Shown: in pieces, positions 32,511 to 39,905 of the stretch | Numbering within the stretch: position 1 is the first letter of the stretch | Layout: each line of letters begins with the position of its first letter | Assembly: GCA_028278345.1 (NCBI GenBank) | Contig: JANQEL010000282.1 | Coordinates: forward strand, 1 to 39,905 | DNA: 39,905 nt | Source: Myxococcota bacterium | GTDB taxonomy: Bacteria > Myxococcota_A > UBA9160 > UBA4427 | Direction: 5' to 3' | Notes under the pieces: model-generated | Seen by the model: only the letters and a program-made list of their open reading frames with translations | What the model was told of the DNA's origin: nothing | Database searches by the model: none | Program-made: the position numbers and the translations under genes

Positions 32511-33161
32511 CCCGGCCGCCAGGAGCAGCCCCGTAGACGGCTCGGGAATGGTACGAATCGAAACACCATCGAGTCCGAGATAGACGGGCTCCGATTCGTC
32601 GTACGACTTCGCGAAGAAGCGCAGATCCTGGGTCGTCGCGGTCGCGACGAAGGACAACACCTGGAGGTCCCAGCCGTAGGCGGTGGTGGCCGCTGGCTGC
32701 ACCATCGTCGCCGAGAACTGCGTCGTGCCGCCGAACTGCACCTGGAACTGGCCGAGGGTGCCGCTCGGTGTGAAGTTCGTGTCGGTGATCGACTGCCAGA
32801 AGCTGATGTCGTAGGTCTGACCGATCACGAGACCGGTGATCGTCTGATAGATCCCCTCCTGGTTCTCTCCGTCGATCCACCCGAGCATGTGGGCGAACAT
32901 CCCGCCGTCCGCGCTGGGATCCCACGCCATCGAAAACGCCGTCATGATCGGATCGAAGATGTCGGGCGACGTCGTGTAGATCGACGTGTTCGTCTGCGAG
33001 TTGTCCTGCGTCCAGCCCGGCGCGATGTAGCCGTTGAAGTAGAGGTAGTTGGTACCACCGGTGTGATCCATCGAGCCGTTGACGATGGTGGCGGCGCCTG
33101 CGGAGTGGGTGAGCGAGACGGCTGCGATGACCACCATCGCGAAAGCGGTACAGGTGCGCAT
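32478..33161 (-). CDS. PEP-CTERM surface-sorted protein with jelly-roll-like domain
   Basis: A 227-residue exported protein with a signal peptide (1 to about 23, ending SAGA-A). The mature domain opens TIVNGSMDHTGGTNY and contains IYQTITGLVIGQTYDISFWQ, the pattern of DUF642-type or carbohydrate-binding jelly-roll domains common on PEP-CTERM proteins. It ends TIPEPSTGLLLAAGLGG followed by MARRRLR, a compact exosortase sorting tail. GGGAGG lies eight bases before ATG 33161, and a good promoter lies further upstream. Its 3' end overlaps the convergent PEP-CTERM gene by 33 bases. Confidence 0.9.
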   Translation of the reverse strand: MRTCTAFAMVVIAAVSLTHSAGAATIVNGSMDHTGGTNYLYFNGYIAPGWTQDNSQTNTSIYTTSPDIFDPIMTAFSMAWDPSADGGMFAHMLGWIDGENQEGIYQTITGLVIGQTYDISFWQSITDTNFTPSGTLGQFQVQFGGTTQFSATMVQPAATTAYGWDLQVLSFVATATTQDLRFFAKSYDESEPVYLGLDGVSIRTIPEPSTGLLLAAGLGGMARRRLR

Positions 33162-33191
33162 TCGAAGTCCTCCCAGGGATCGAATGGCGAT

Positions 33192-33221
33192 TCTATACCC
33201 GGAACCCGACGAGGGCGTCAA
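33192..33221 (-). promoter_or_regulatory. Sigma-70-like promoter of the PEP-CTERM gene at 33161
   Basis: On the minus strand, TTGACG (33221-33216) is followed after 18 bases by TATAGA (33197-33192), which continues AT. Both hexamers are close to consensus in an otherwise GC-rich region. Transcription would start about 25 bases before the ATG. Confidence 0.55.
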
Positions 33222-33258
33222 CTTCTCGAGCAGGTCGTGGAAGCGGTGGATCCTCGCC

Positions 33259-33918
33259 TCACCGCCTTCGCCGTCCAGCCGGTTGCTGATCCCGAGCCAG
33301 GTTCAGGTACTCAGCGCGTTTCGCGCCTCGCGCGACAGAAGCAAGCAAGAGCGCTGTGCCATACAGCTCCTGCTTCGCGAAAGCGGCATCCGAAGTCTGC
33401 CCACGAGCCCATGCGATCGCGGCGCCTCCGAGCGAAGCCTGGATCTGGGTCGTCAGCGCCTTTGCATCGACCCATGCCTCCAGAGCGCCCTCCTCCATCA
33501 AGCGCGCGAGACCCGCCTCGATCTGCGAGCTGACGGCCTGCCCCACGACCCGGCGCGGCTCGGCCGCTTCGTCCGAACCGAACAGAACGGGCAGGATCGC
33601 CCTGTAGTACCGAGGCATGCGAAGGAGTTCGCGTAGGTTCGCCTGCACGACCGCGATGACATCGCCTTCGCTGCCTTCGATCTCGCGAAGGAAGCGCTCG
33701 ACGCGATCGGCGATCACCGCCGCCAGCACCTGGTTCTTGCTGCCGACCAGGTTGTAGATGGTGGGCGTCGTGACTCTGGCCGCTTCGGCGAGGCCGCGAA
33801 TCGTCAGACCCTCGAAACCCTGCTCGGCGATGATCTCGCGCGCGCAATCGAGGATGCGCGCACGGCGGGCGTTCATCTGCTCTTCGACGCGGCTGATGGG
33901 TCGGGTTTCAGGTTGCAT
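33259..33918 (-). CDS. TetR-family transcriptional regulator
   Basis: A 219-residue TetR-type repressor. The N-terminal helix-turn-helix is typical: ARRARILDCAREIIAEQGFE, LTIRGLAEAARVTTPTIYNL and VGSKNQVLAAVI (about 18-75). The C-terminal helical part (about 85-215) is a variable ligand-binding and dimer domain. It is divergent from the P450 gene at 34062, and a palindromic AT-rich site in the shared gap overlaps the P450 promoter, so repression of that gene relieved by its substrate is likely. The ATG at 33918 has GAGG eight bases upstream; the frame extends to 34002, which would overlap the operator. Confidence 0.93.
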   Translation of the reverse strand: MQPETRPISRVEEQMNARRARILDCAREIIAEQGFEGLTIRGLAEAARVTTPTIYNLVGSKNQVLAAVIADRVERFLREIEGSEGDVIAVVQANLRELLRMPRYYRAILPVLFGSDEAAEPRRVVGQAVSSQIEAGLARLMEEGALEAWVDAKALTTQIQASLGGAAIAWARGQTSDAAFAKQELYGTALLLASVARGAKRAEYLNLARDQQPAGRRRR

Positions 33919-33980
33919 CGCAGGGGCCTCGGGCCTCGGTAGGTGGTGCCTTCGCGCACTTGCGCCCGGCCACGCGGGTC

Positions 33981-34009
33981 TTGCCAAGGTTGATTTATAC
34001 ACGTATAAA
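33981..34009 (+). promoter_or_regulatory. Promoter of the P450 gene
   Basis: TTGCCA (33981-33986) and TATAAA (34004-34009) are separated by exactly 17 bases, a good sigma-70-type promoter pointing to the P450 gene. Transcription would start near 34016, about 46 bases before the ATG. The -10 overlaps the right arm of the palindrome at 33993-34010. Confidence 0.6.
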
Positions 34010-34010
34010 T
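33993..34010. promoter_or_regulatory. Palindromic operator, probably bound by the divergent TetR regulator
   Basis: ATTTATAC, two bases (AC), then GTATAAAT: two eight-base arms in perfect inversion, strongly AT-rich against the surrounding GC-rich DNA. It overlaps the P450 -10 element and lies 75 bases upstream of the TetR ATG, so one bound dimer could block both genes. A second, wider inverted pair, TTGATTT (33990-33996) and AAATCAA (34028-34034), frames it. Confidence 0.6.
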
Positions 34011-34061
34011 ACGATTGAAACGCGTAAAAATCAATACCTGCCCATCCGGAGAAGCGAAAAC

Positions 34062-35336
34062 ATGGCCAGTGAGGTCCGACTCTTCGATCCCGAGACCCTG
34101 ATCGACCCCTATCCGGCCTACAAGACCCTGCGCGACGAGTCGCCAGTCCACTACCTGCCCGAGATGAACCTCCACGTGGTGACGCGCTACGACCTGATTC
34201 GCGAAGCGATCTCGGACACCGCCACGTTTTCCAACCAGTTCGAGGAGTTCCTCGGGATGTCGCAGGGGATCGCGCTGGCCAGTGTACCGGACGAAGTCAC
34301 CGCGAAGATCCGCGAGCTGCAGAAGCAGTTGATTCCGCAGGTTCCGACCCTCTTGACCCTCGATCCGCCAAACCACAAGCGGTATCGCGCCCTCGTGAGC
34401 AAGCTGTTCACGGCGGGTCGCATCAAGCGTTCCGAAGCGGATGTTCGACCGATCATCGAAGCGGAGCGCGATCGATTCGTGGCGACCGATGGCGGCGAGT
34501 TCATGGAAGGCTTTGCGCTGCCGGTTCCCCTGCGGATCATCGCCGATCGCCTGGGGATCCCCGAAGACCGGCGTGCGTTCTTCGATGAAGCCGCAACGTC
34601 CGCGGCCAGCACTCTCCGACTCACGCCTCTCTCGCCCGATGAGCTCCTGCACCGAACCGAACTCGCCCTCCAGTTGCAGGAGTTGCTCGTCGAGCTGCTC
34701 GAAGCCAGGCGAAGCCACCCAAGGGAAGACATGCTCACGACCCTGGCCACGAGCACACTCGAAGGCGAAGACCGCCCGTTGAACGATGCCGAGGCACTCT
34801 CGATCCTGGGTCAGTTCCTGGTCGCGGGCCACGAGACCACCGCGAGCACCCTCGGTTGGGGCATGCTCCTTCTCTGTCAGAACCCCGAACTACAGGATCG
34901 GATTCGGGGCGACGCGAACGCGATCCGGGCCTTCGTGGAAGAATCGCTTCGCCTCGAGTCCCCCGTGCAGGGTCTACCCCGAGTGGTCAAGCGCGACTGC
35001 ACCCTCGGTGATCGGGAGCTGAAAGCCGGCGACATCCTCATGCTTCGCTACGGTGCGGGAAATCGGGACGAACGCGAATTCCCGTCTCCGGACGAGGTAG
35101 ATCTGAATCGCGAGAGAGCAGGAGCCCATCTCGCTTTCGGATCGGGCGAGCACCACTGCATTGGCGCTCCACTCGCACGCCAGGAGTTGAACCTGGGCAT
35201 CGCAGCCCTGCTCGAGGGCATGGAGAACATCCGCCTCTCACCCGATCACCCGGAGCCGAAGGCCGAGCCGAGTTTCATCCTGCGCAACCTGCCGGAACTC
35301 TGGATCGAGTTCGATCGGCGGGACGGAACTTCCTAG
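34062..35336 (+). CDS. Cytochrome P450 monooxygenase
   Basis: A 424-residue soluble bacterial P450. The I-helix oxygen-binding motif is AGHETTAS (255-262, with E258 and T259), the K-helix ExxR motif is EESLR, and the haem-thiolate loop is FGSGEHHCIGAPLAR (Cys366). The N-terminus has no membrane anchor. It needs a ferredoxin and reductase, which are not in the window. The nearest characterised groups would be class I bacterial P450s acting on terpenoids, steroids, fatty acids or alkanes, and the substrate cannot be read from motifs. GGAGAAG lies eight bases upstream of the ATG. It is under an apparent TetR-controlled promoter and faces the convergent monooxygenase gene 16 bases away. Confidence 0.96.
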   Translation: MASEVRLFDPETLIDPYPAYKTLRDESPVHYLPEMNLHVVTRYDLIREAISDTATFSNQFEEFLGMSQGIALASVPDEVTAKIRELQKQLIPQVPTLLTLDPPNHKRYRALVSKLFTAGRIKRSEADVRPIIEAERDRFVATDGGEFMEGFALPVPLRIIADRLGIPEDRRAFFDEAATSAASTLRLTPLSPDELLHRTELALQLQELLVELLEARRSHPREDMLTTLATSTLEGEDRPLNDAEALSILGQFLVAGHETTASTLGWGMLLLCQNPELQDRIRGDANAIRAFVEESLRLESPVQGLPRVVKRDCTLGDRELKAGDILMLRYGAGNRDEREFPSPDEVDLNRERAGAHLAFGSGEHHCIGAPLARQELNLGIAALLEGMENIRLSPDHPEPKAEPSFILRNLPELWIEFDRRDGTS

Positions 35337-35352
35337 GTGGATCCGGGCGGAT

Positions 35353-37023
35353 TCAGGACGAGAACGAGAAGCCCCGCCAGCCGTCCTCGACCACGCCTTC
35401 GCACACCTCGCGGTAGACGCCGACGCCCGCACCGTAGGGCATGAAGACGCGCGGCTTGCCGGGAACGTTGGCCCCCATGTACCACGAACCGGCCTTCGGC
35501 ATCAGCGTCGCGTTCGCGACTTCGTTCACGTGGGCGACCCAGCCCTCCTGGGCATCGGGTGTCGCTTCGACGATCGTGGCACCGCGCGTTTCCATCTCGC
35601 CCAGGCAGTCCATGATCATGTCGACGTGCTGCTCGATCGAGACGAGCATGTTCGACAGCACCGAAGGGCTGCCCGGCCCCGTGATGGTGAAGAGGTTCGG
35701 AAACCCGGCGATCATCAGGCCGAGGTAGGTGCGCGGCCCTTCGGCCCAGCGATCGGTGAGACGCGCGGCGCCGGCACCGCGGATGTCGATCCGGTTGAGG
35801 GCGCCGGTCATCGCATCGAAGCCCGTCGCAAGCACGAGGGAATCGAGTCCGATGTGTTCGCCTTCGTCGCCCGGGTTCTCGGGCGAAAGGTCGACGCCGG
35901 TAGCCACGATGCGTTCGATCGGAGTTCGGCGCAGATTCACCAGGCGCACGTTGTCGCGGTTGAAGGTCGCGTAGTAGTCGGTGTCGACGCAGATGCGTTT
36001 GGTGCCGATCGGGTGCGAAGTCGGGCAGAGCGCATCCGCGGTCTCCGGATCGCGAACCGTCGCCCGGATCTTGCGATGAACGAAATCGGCGAGGCGCGCG
36101 TTCGCCCTTTCGTCGACGACGATATCGGCCGACGCGGTCAGGAAGATCGCGCCCCCCTTCTGCCAGAGCCCTTCGCAGACGGCGTCGAACTCCTCATCAC
36201 TCAAGCTGAGCGCAGACTCGACAGCCGGCCCGAACTCCCGGGGCTCGACCTGCAGATCGCCGAAGCCGGAGCCGAGCCCCAGCCGGTGCAGGCGACGGTG
36301 TTCGGGATAGTTCGCCTTGAAGCCAGCCTGGAACTCCGGGTCGAGGGGGCAGTTGTGCGCCGGAACGCTGAAGTTCGGGGTGCGCTGGAAGACGGTCAGG
36401 TGTGCCGCCTGCTCTGCCAACTGTGGGATCGCCTGGATCGCAGAGGAACCCGTGCCGATCACGCCGACGCGTTCACCCGAGAAGTCGACACCCTCGTGGG
36501 GCCACAAGCTCGCCTGGAATCGGCGTCCGGCGAAGTCGTCGAGCCCGGGGATGTCCGGCACGAGCGGCACGGAGAGGCAACCGGTGGCCATGATGAGGAT
36601 CGGGGCGCTCGCTGTATCCCCCTCGTCGGTCGACACCTTCCACTTCCGATCGGCCTCGTCGTAGTGGGCCGCCTCGACCTGACGCTCGAAGCGGATGTCG
36701 CGCTTCAGGTCGAAACGATCGGCGACGTGCTGGGCGTACTTCAGGATCTCGGGCTGGGTGGCATAGCGCTCACTCCACGACCATTCCTTCTCGAGCTCGG
36801 GAGAAAAGGAATAGGAGTAGGCGAGGCTCTCGGCATCACAGCGCGCTCCCGGGTAGCGATTCCAGTACCAGGTCCCACCGACATCGCTGGCGGCTTCGTA
36901 GACGCGTGCCGTGCGACCCGACCTGCGGAGGCGATGGAGCATGTAGAGGCCGGCAAAACCGGCACCGACGACGATGGCGTCGAATTGGGCGTTCTGATCG
37001 GGGGCGTGCTCGGGAGTCGACAT
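35353..37023 (-). CDS. Flavin monooxygenase of the Baeyer-Villiger type, with altered fingerprint
   Basis: About 556 residues from ATG 37023 (alternatives: ATG 37041, GTG 37065). The FAD site is AIVVGAGFAG (about 16-25), followed by GGTWYWNRYPGARCD, a block of Baeyer-Villiger monooxygenases. The second Rossmann motif for NADPH is GVIGTGSSA (187-195). The BVMO fingerprint FxGxxxHxxxWP reads F164-A-G-R-R-F-Q170-A-S-L-W174-P, with Gln in place of the conserved His. C-terminal family blocks (LATGFDAMTG, ITGPGSPSVLSNM) are intact. It likely turns ketones into esters or lactones using NADPH and oxygen, possibly after P450 hydroxylation and oxidation of the same carbon skeleton. The His-to-Gln change may alter NADPH handling. 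Confidence 0.9.
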   Translation of the reverse strand: MSTPEHAPDQNAQFDAIVVGAGFAGLYMLHRLRRSGRTARVYEAASDVGGTWYWNRYPGARCDAESLAYSYSFSPELEKEWSWSERYATQPEILKYAQHVADRFDLKRDIRFERQVEAAHYDEADRKWKVSTDEGDTASAPILIMATGCLSVPLVPDIPGLDDFAGRRFQASLWPHEGVDFSGERVGVIGTGSSAIQAIPQLAEQAAHLTVFQRTPNFSVPAHNCPLDPEFQAGFKANYPEHRRLHRLGLGSGFGDLQVEPREFGPAVESALSLSDEEFDAVCEGLWQKGGAIFLTASADIVVDERANARLADFVHRKIRATVRDPETADALCPTSHPIGTKRICVDTDYYATFNRDNVRLVNLRRTPIERIVATGVDLSPENPGDEGEHIGLDSLVLATGFDAMTGALNRIDIRGAGAARLTDRWAEGPRTYLGLMIAGFPNLFTITGPGSPSVLSNMLVSIEQHVDMIMDCLGEMETRGATIVEATPDAQEGWVAHVNEVANATLMPKAGSWYMGANVPGKPRVFMPYGAGVGVYREVCEGVVEDGWRGFSFSS

Positions 37024-37077
37024 GGGGCGATGATCCGACATGCGATCGGTCTTTGTCCAGTCCACGAGTAACCCGAG

Positions 37078-37908
37078 CTAGACGGCAGGCAGGATCTGGA
37101 TCAGCCCCGGCTCGATCCCGCGGTGTTCGTGGCGCCATTGCCACTGCTCCGGGTAGCCGAGTGAGACTTCGTGGAAGCGCACGCCGTCGAGTTCGCGGCG
37201 CATCGGGATGTGCAGGTGTCCGGAGACGACGTCGGACGCGCGGTAGCGCACGTGCCAATCCTCCGTCCGCCGGGTGCCGCACCAGACCATGAAGCGGGGG
37301 ATGCGCGGCAGGACCGCGTGATCGCGACGCAGCGGAAAGTGGTTGATCAAGACCAGCGGGCAGTCGTGCTCGTCGAGCGCACGCTCGAGACGCGCCTGGG
37401 TCTCTAGAATGCGCGCGTCACACCACGCCCCCCGCGTCTCGTAGGGATCGGGGTGGAGGATCCGCTCGTCGAGACATAGCACGCCTTCTTCCATCGCCCA
37501 GGAGACCGCGTTCTCCCGTTCCACGTGATCGGGAACGAAGCTGTAGTCATATAGAAGGAAGAGAAGCGCCAGCAGCCGCGGACCGCCCTCCCCAGGCCAG
37601 AGCAGGAAGGGATCCTCGGGCGTGTGCACACCACGATCGCGACAGATCTCGACCAGGCGATCGTACTTGTGCCGACCGCGCCGCCCGGTCTTGAGCGGCC
37701 GAGTCCACAGCTCGTGGTTGCCCGGCACCCAGAGGAGCTTCGCGAACTTCGGACCGAGCACGTCGATCATGTACTCGACGTGCTCTTCCTTCTCACCGAC
37801 ATCCCCCGCGACGATCAACCAATCGTCGGGATGATCCGGAGTCTCCTCGAGCAACGACCGGTTTTCGGCGTACGACACATGGATGTCGCTCGTGGCGAAG
37901 AGCTTCAT
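37078..37908 (-). CDS. Metallophosphoesterase (calcineurin-like)
   Basis: A 276-residue cytoplasmic enzyme with all five metal-binding blocks of the superfamily in order: FATSDIHVS (D8, H10), IVAGDVGE, VPGNHELW, LINHFPLR and VSGHLHIP. Two metal ions would be bound for hydrolysis of a phosphomono- or phosphodiester; the substrate is unknown. The sequence between blocks III and IV is rich in Trp and charged residues (HEHRGIEPG near the C-terminus). Of two close starts, ATG 37908 has GGGAGG nine bases upstream and is chosen over ATG 37917, which lies directly on that GGGAGG. It follows the anchored unknown gene by 37 bases in the same direction, so co-transcription is possible. Confidence 0.92.
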   Translation of the reverse strand: MKLFATSDIHVSYAENRSLLEETPDHPDDWLIVAGDVGEKEEHVEYMIDVLGPKFAKLLWVPGNHELWTRPLKTGRRGRHKYDRLVEICRDRGVHTPEDPFLLWPGEGGPRLLALLFLLYDYSFVPDHVERENAVSWAMEEGVLCLDERILHPDPYETRGAWCDARILETQARLERALDEHDCPLVLINHFPLRRDHAVLPRIPRFMVWCGTRRTEDWHVRYRASDVVSGHLHIPMRRELDGVRFHEVSLGYPEQWQWRHEHRGIEPGLIQILPAV

Positions 37909-37945
37909 GGCCCCCATCCTCCCAACTTCGGAGGGGGCTGGCAAA

Positions 37946-38482
37946 TCAGTCGAAGGGGGTGCGCAAGCCTTCCCAAACGTCGTAGGTAGCGAGGACGGCA
38001 CCGGTCGAGGCCGACACGATCTCGATGGGTGCGCCGGTTCGATGGCATTGCGACATCCAGCTCGCGAGTCCAGCCCGGGTGCCGGCCGGGGTCCGCTGCC
38101 AGGTCGACTCGTCGACGGCGAATACGCCGGCGGCCGGGCGCTCCACGATGATGTCGGTGTTTCGCCAGTTCGCGTCGTCGCAGTAGGCGACGGTCTCCGA
38201 CGGCTTCGGTGCACCGGGCTCCGGGAGACGGATATCCCGACCGGGGAACGGCACCGGCAGGAAGATGTCGGGCGGCTCCGGGGCCAGCGTCGTATTCGAG
38301 GCGACTTCGATCGGCTGCTTCGCTTCGCTCGAAGCCTTCGTCGCCTCGATCGGCTCCGCCGGAGCGACCGGCACTCTCGCTGCATTCGGCACCGGCACCG
38401 GTTCCGGCGCACTTCTCAGGAGCGCGATCGCACCGACACCGAGCAATCCCAGGACCACGAGTCCGACGGAACGGCTACGCAT
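37946..38482 (-). CDS. Membrane-anchored Pro-rich protein of unknown function
   Basis: A 178-residue protein with one N-terminal membrane helix (SVGLVVLGLLGVGAIALL), a Pro/Ala/Glu-rich linker (about 25-90, VPVAPAEPIEATKASSEA) and a small C-terminal domain with two cysteines (VAYCDDANWRNTD, MSQCHRTGA) that may form a disulfide in the periplasm. I do not recognise the family. Its ATG overlaps the stop codon of the upstream cytochrome/thrombospondin-repeat gene by eight bases, so the two are translationally linked; it may assist assembly or anchoring of that protein, but this is inference. Confidence 0.72.
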   Translation of the reverse strand: MRSRSVGLVVLGLLGVGAIALLRSAPEPVPVPNAARVPVAPAEPIEATKASSEAKQPIEVASNTTLAPEPPDIFLPVPFPGRDIRLPEPGAPKPSETVAYCDDANWRNTDIIVERPAAGVFAVDESTWQRTPAGTRAGLASWMSQCHRTGAPIEIVSASTGAVLATYDVWEGLRTPFD

Positions 38483-39905
38483 GGTCGCCCCCCCGCACCG
38501 CACTGTGTCGTTCGCGGATCATCAAGAGCCACCCCGCGAGGGCCATCGCCACGGCCAGCCCGATGAGGGAGGCCGGGGTCAATCCGGGTACGCCGTTGGG
38601 TGTCGACAGCGCGCTGTTCGGGTTGGAACCGAGTTCCACCTCGATGCCGTCGGCGAAACCATCGCCGTCCGAGTCGGCGACGAGTGGATCGGTCCCCGTA
38701 TCGAACGCCGAGACAAAGGTACCAGTGTCGGTCTCGTAGACGTCCAGGATGACGTCGTTGTCGTCGTCCTGGTCACACGCATCCCCCTGCCCGTCACCTT
38801 CGTTGTCGGCCTGGTCGTCGTTCGCGACACCCGCGCAGTTGTCGTTGCCATCGAGGTGAAGGTCGCGATCGGCGTTGATCCCCATCCGCGTACCCGAACC
38901 CGGAGGCACGCAGGTGTAGGTCAGCGGGCCTTCGGTGCTCGCCAACATCCGCAGTGCGATGTCGAGCATCGCCCCACCGGTGTCGTCCTGAAAGAGCGCA
39001 CCGTCGTAGACCCAGCCTCGCGGCACACCGCCCATGGATCCCTTCACGATGAGATCGCACTCGTTCACGCCGGTGCCCAGCACCAGCGAATCGAAGGGCG
39101 TCGAAGCCCGCGCGATCAGCAGATCGATGCGGGGCGCCACCACCGGCCCGTTGTTGGCATCGAGGGTGATCTGTTGCCCGACGATCGGCGCCAGATCTGT
39201 GTCGAAGGCGTGCATGAAGTCGACCATCTCGATGCGCTGGGCCTGGGTCAGCGTGTCGAAGCCCATGTTGAAGTTCAGCAGCGTCGGCACGAAGCCGTCG
39301 TGCGCGAAGCCGAAGCCGCGGATCTGGTCGCCGACATTGAAGCCCTGGATGCCGAAGGCGATGCCGAACATGCCGATCTTCGTGTACATGTTGCGCAGAT
39401 GCGGGATCTTCATGTTCTGCGTGCCGCCTTCGGGGTTCTGGTCCCCGCCCGTGCCGAAGAAGCCATCGGCGGCCGATCGCCGGTGACACAGCTCGCAGGT
39501 GAAGGTGTCATTGATGACCTGCGGGTCCGGGTCGATGTCGACGTCGTCGAGCACGGTGTCGAAGACCACCTGCCCCGCCGCCTCGCTCGTATTCAAGCTG
39601 TTGTCGAGAGCGCGGATCGGGTTGGGTGGAATCATCAGCTGCAGGGCGAAGTCCGAGAACTTCTGCATGTCGGTCGCGTTCAGCGGGTCGTTCGCACCGA
39701 TCAGCCCTTCGAACGCCACGGCGAAATTGCGGAAGGCACGATCCTCATCGCACGCGGCGCCCGCGGGCTCGGTGCAATCGTCGACGCCGTTGAGGCCCGT
39801 CACGCGATCCCCGCGCCAGTGCAACGCACCGTGGGTGCTCATGCCACGCAAGGTCTGCGTGGTCATCGGGCCCTTCATGGGGTGGAAGTCGTCGGCGCCC
39901 GGCGG
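38475..39905 (-). CDS. Cytochrome c / thrombospondin type 3 repeat protein with C-terminal sorting tail (N-terminus beyond right edge)
   Basis: The open frame runs to the window edge; the first in-window residues (PPGADDFHPM, KGPMTTQTLRGM, then HGALHWRGDR) lie well inside a domain, so the real start is outside. The KGPMxTQTLRGM and HWRGDR blocks are typical of large exported di-haem, peroxidase-like cytochromes. A haem motif CELCH lies at 39497-39483. C-terminal calcium-binding thrombospondin type 3 repeats follow (DNCAGVANDDQADNEGDGQG, then DSDGDGFADG). The end is GVPGLTPASLIGLAVAM, a hydrophobic stretch and RERH, another variant sorting tail. It is probably a surface-held redox protein, similar in layout to the fusion protein at 963. 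Confidence 0.85.
   Translation of the reverse strand, partial: PPGADDFHPMKGPMTTQTLRGMSTHGALHWRGDRVTGLNGVDDCTEPAGAACDEDRAFRNFAVAFEGLIGANDPLNATDMQKFSDFALQLMIPPNPIRALDNSLNTSEAAGQVVFDTVLDDVDIDPDPQVINDTFTCELCHRRSAADGFFGTGGDQNPEGGTQNMKIPHLRNMYTKIGMFGIAFGIQGFNVGDQIRGFGFAHDGFVPTLLNFNMGFDTLTQAQRIEMVDFMHAFDTDLAPIVGQQITLDANNGPVVAPRIDLLIARASTPFDSLVLGTGVNECDLIVKGSMGGVPRGWVYDGALFQDDTGGAMLDIALRMLASTEGPLTYTCVPPGSGTRMGINADRDLHLDGNDNCAGVANDDQADNEGDGQGDACDQDDDNDVILDVYETDTGTFVSAFDTGTDPLVADSDGDGFADGIEVELGSNPNSALSTPNGVPGLTPASLIGLAVAMALAGWLLMIRERHSAVRGGDHA

Noticed and set aside
35530..37071. Plus-strand open frame of 513 codons opposite the flavin monooxygenase
   Set aside because: Low-complexity Val/Gly/Arg/Asp translation without motifs; the minus strand has FAD and NADPH sites.
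1..39905. CRISPR arrays, tRNA/rRNA genes, insertion sequences, prophage or defence islands
   Set aside because: No spaced repeats, cloverleaf-like sequences, transposase or integrase motifs, or terminal repeats were seen in either strand.

Overview
The window is GC-rich, densely coded bacterial chromosome with short intergenic gaps (none above about 200 bases). I see no tRNA, rRNA, CRISPR array, insertion sequence or phage gene. Seven C-terminal surface-sorting tails (classic PEP-CTERM plus VP-S/T-P-like variants), outer-membrane beta-barrels, acyl-CoA dehydrogenases, a P450 and a flavin monooxygenase suggest a didermic, aerobic, heterotrophic uncultured bacterium. It resembles lineages formerly grouped as Deltaproteobacteria (Myxococcota or Binatota-like), but this placement is weak and rests on gene style only.

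Layout. 1-9 kb: start of an exported protein leaving the left edge, an M50 membrane protease, a 1294-residue exported sugar-dehydrogenase/diheme-cytochrome protein that looks like two anchored proteins fused in frame, an alpha/beta hydrolase, an unknown protein, and a small run of DUF4431, DUF4336 and GreA-like genes. 8.9-11.4 kb: a thioredoxin-like gene with an in-frame UGA at the first active-site cysteine, a methyltransferase-like gene, a flavin reductase-like gene and a GIY-YIG protein. 11.5-16.9 kb: a PQQ/cytochrome c alcohol dehydrogenase lipoprotein followed by a strong hairpin, a GT-C glycosyltransferase, a surface-sorted protein and a hemerythrin. 16.9-19.1 kb: methyltransferases and a DUF4405 membrane protein. 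19.1-22.1 kb: a translationally coupled acyl-CoA dehydrogenase pair plus crotonase, then an anchored SGNH hydrolase. 23.0-31.2 kb: an AhpD-like gene with an in-frame UGA in its CxxC motif, a large winged-helix/ATPase regulator, and a divergent three-gene envelope operon with a PhoB-box-like direct repeat between them. 31.2-33.2 kb: a small beta-barrel and two convergent, overlapping PEP-CTERM genes. 33.3-37.0 kb: a TetR regulator, a P450 with a palindromic operator in its promoter, and a Baeyer-Villiger-like monooxygenase. 37.1 kb to the end: a metallophosphoesterase, a membrane-anchored unknown, and an anchored cytochrome/thrombospondin-repeat protein leaving the right edge.

The strongest unusual signal is a pair of unannounced selenoprotein genes, a thioredoxin-like UxxC protein and an AhpD-like CxxU protein. 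In each, UGA replaces a redox cysteine in an otherwise continuous reading frame and is followed at 16-18 bases by a stem-loop with G in its apical loop, as bacterial SECIS elements require. Ordinary gene calling breaks both genes in two. Other points of interest are the double-anchor fusion protein, the regulator plus envelope operon, an acyl-CoA dehydrogenase pair in which one subunit lacks the catalytic glutamate, a crotonase lacking both hydratase glutamates, and a BVMO fingerprint with His replaced by Gln.
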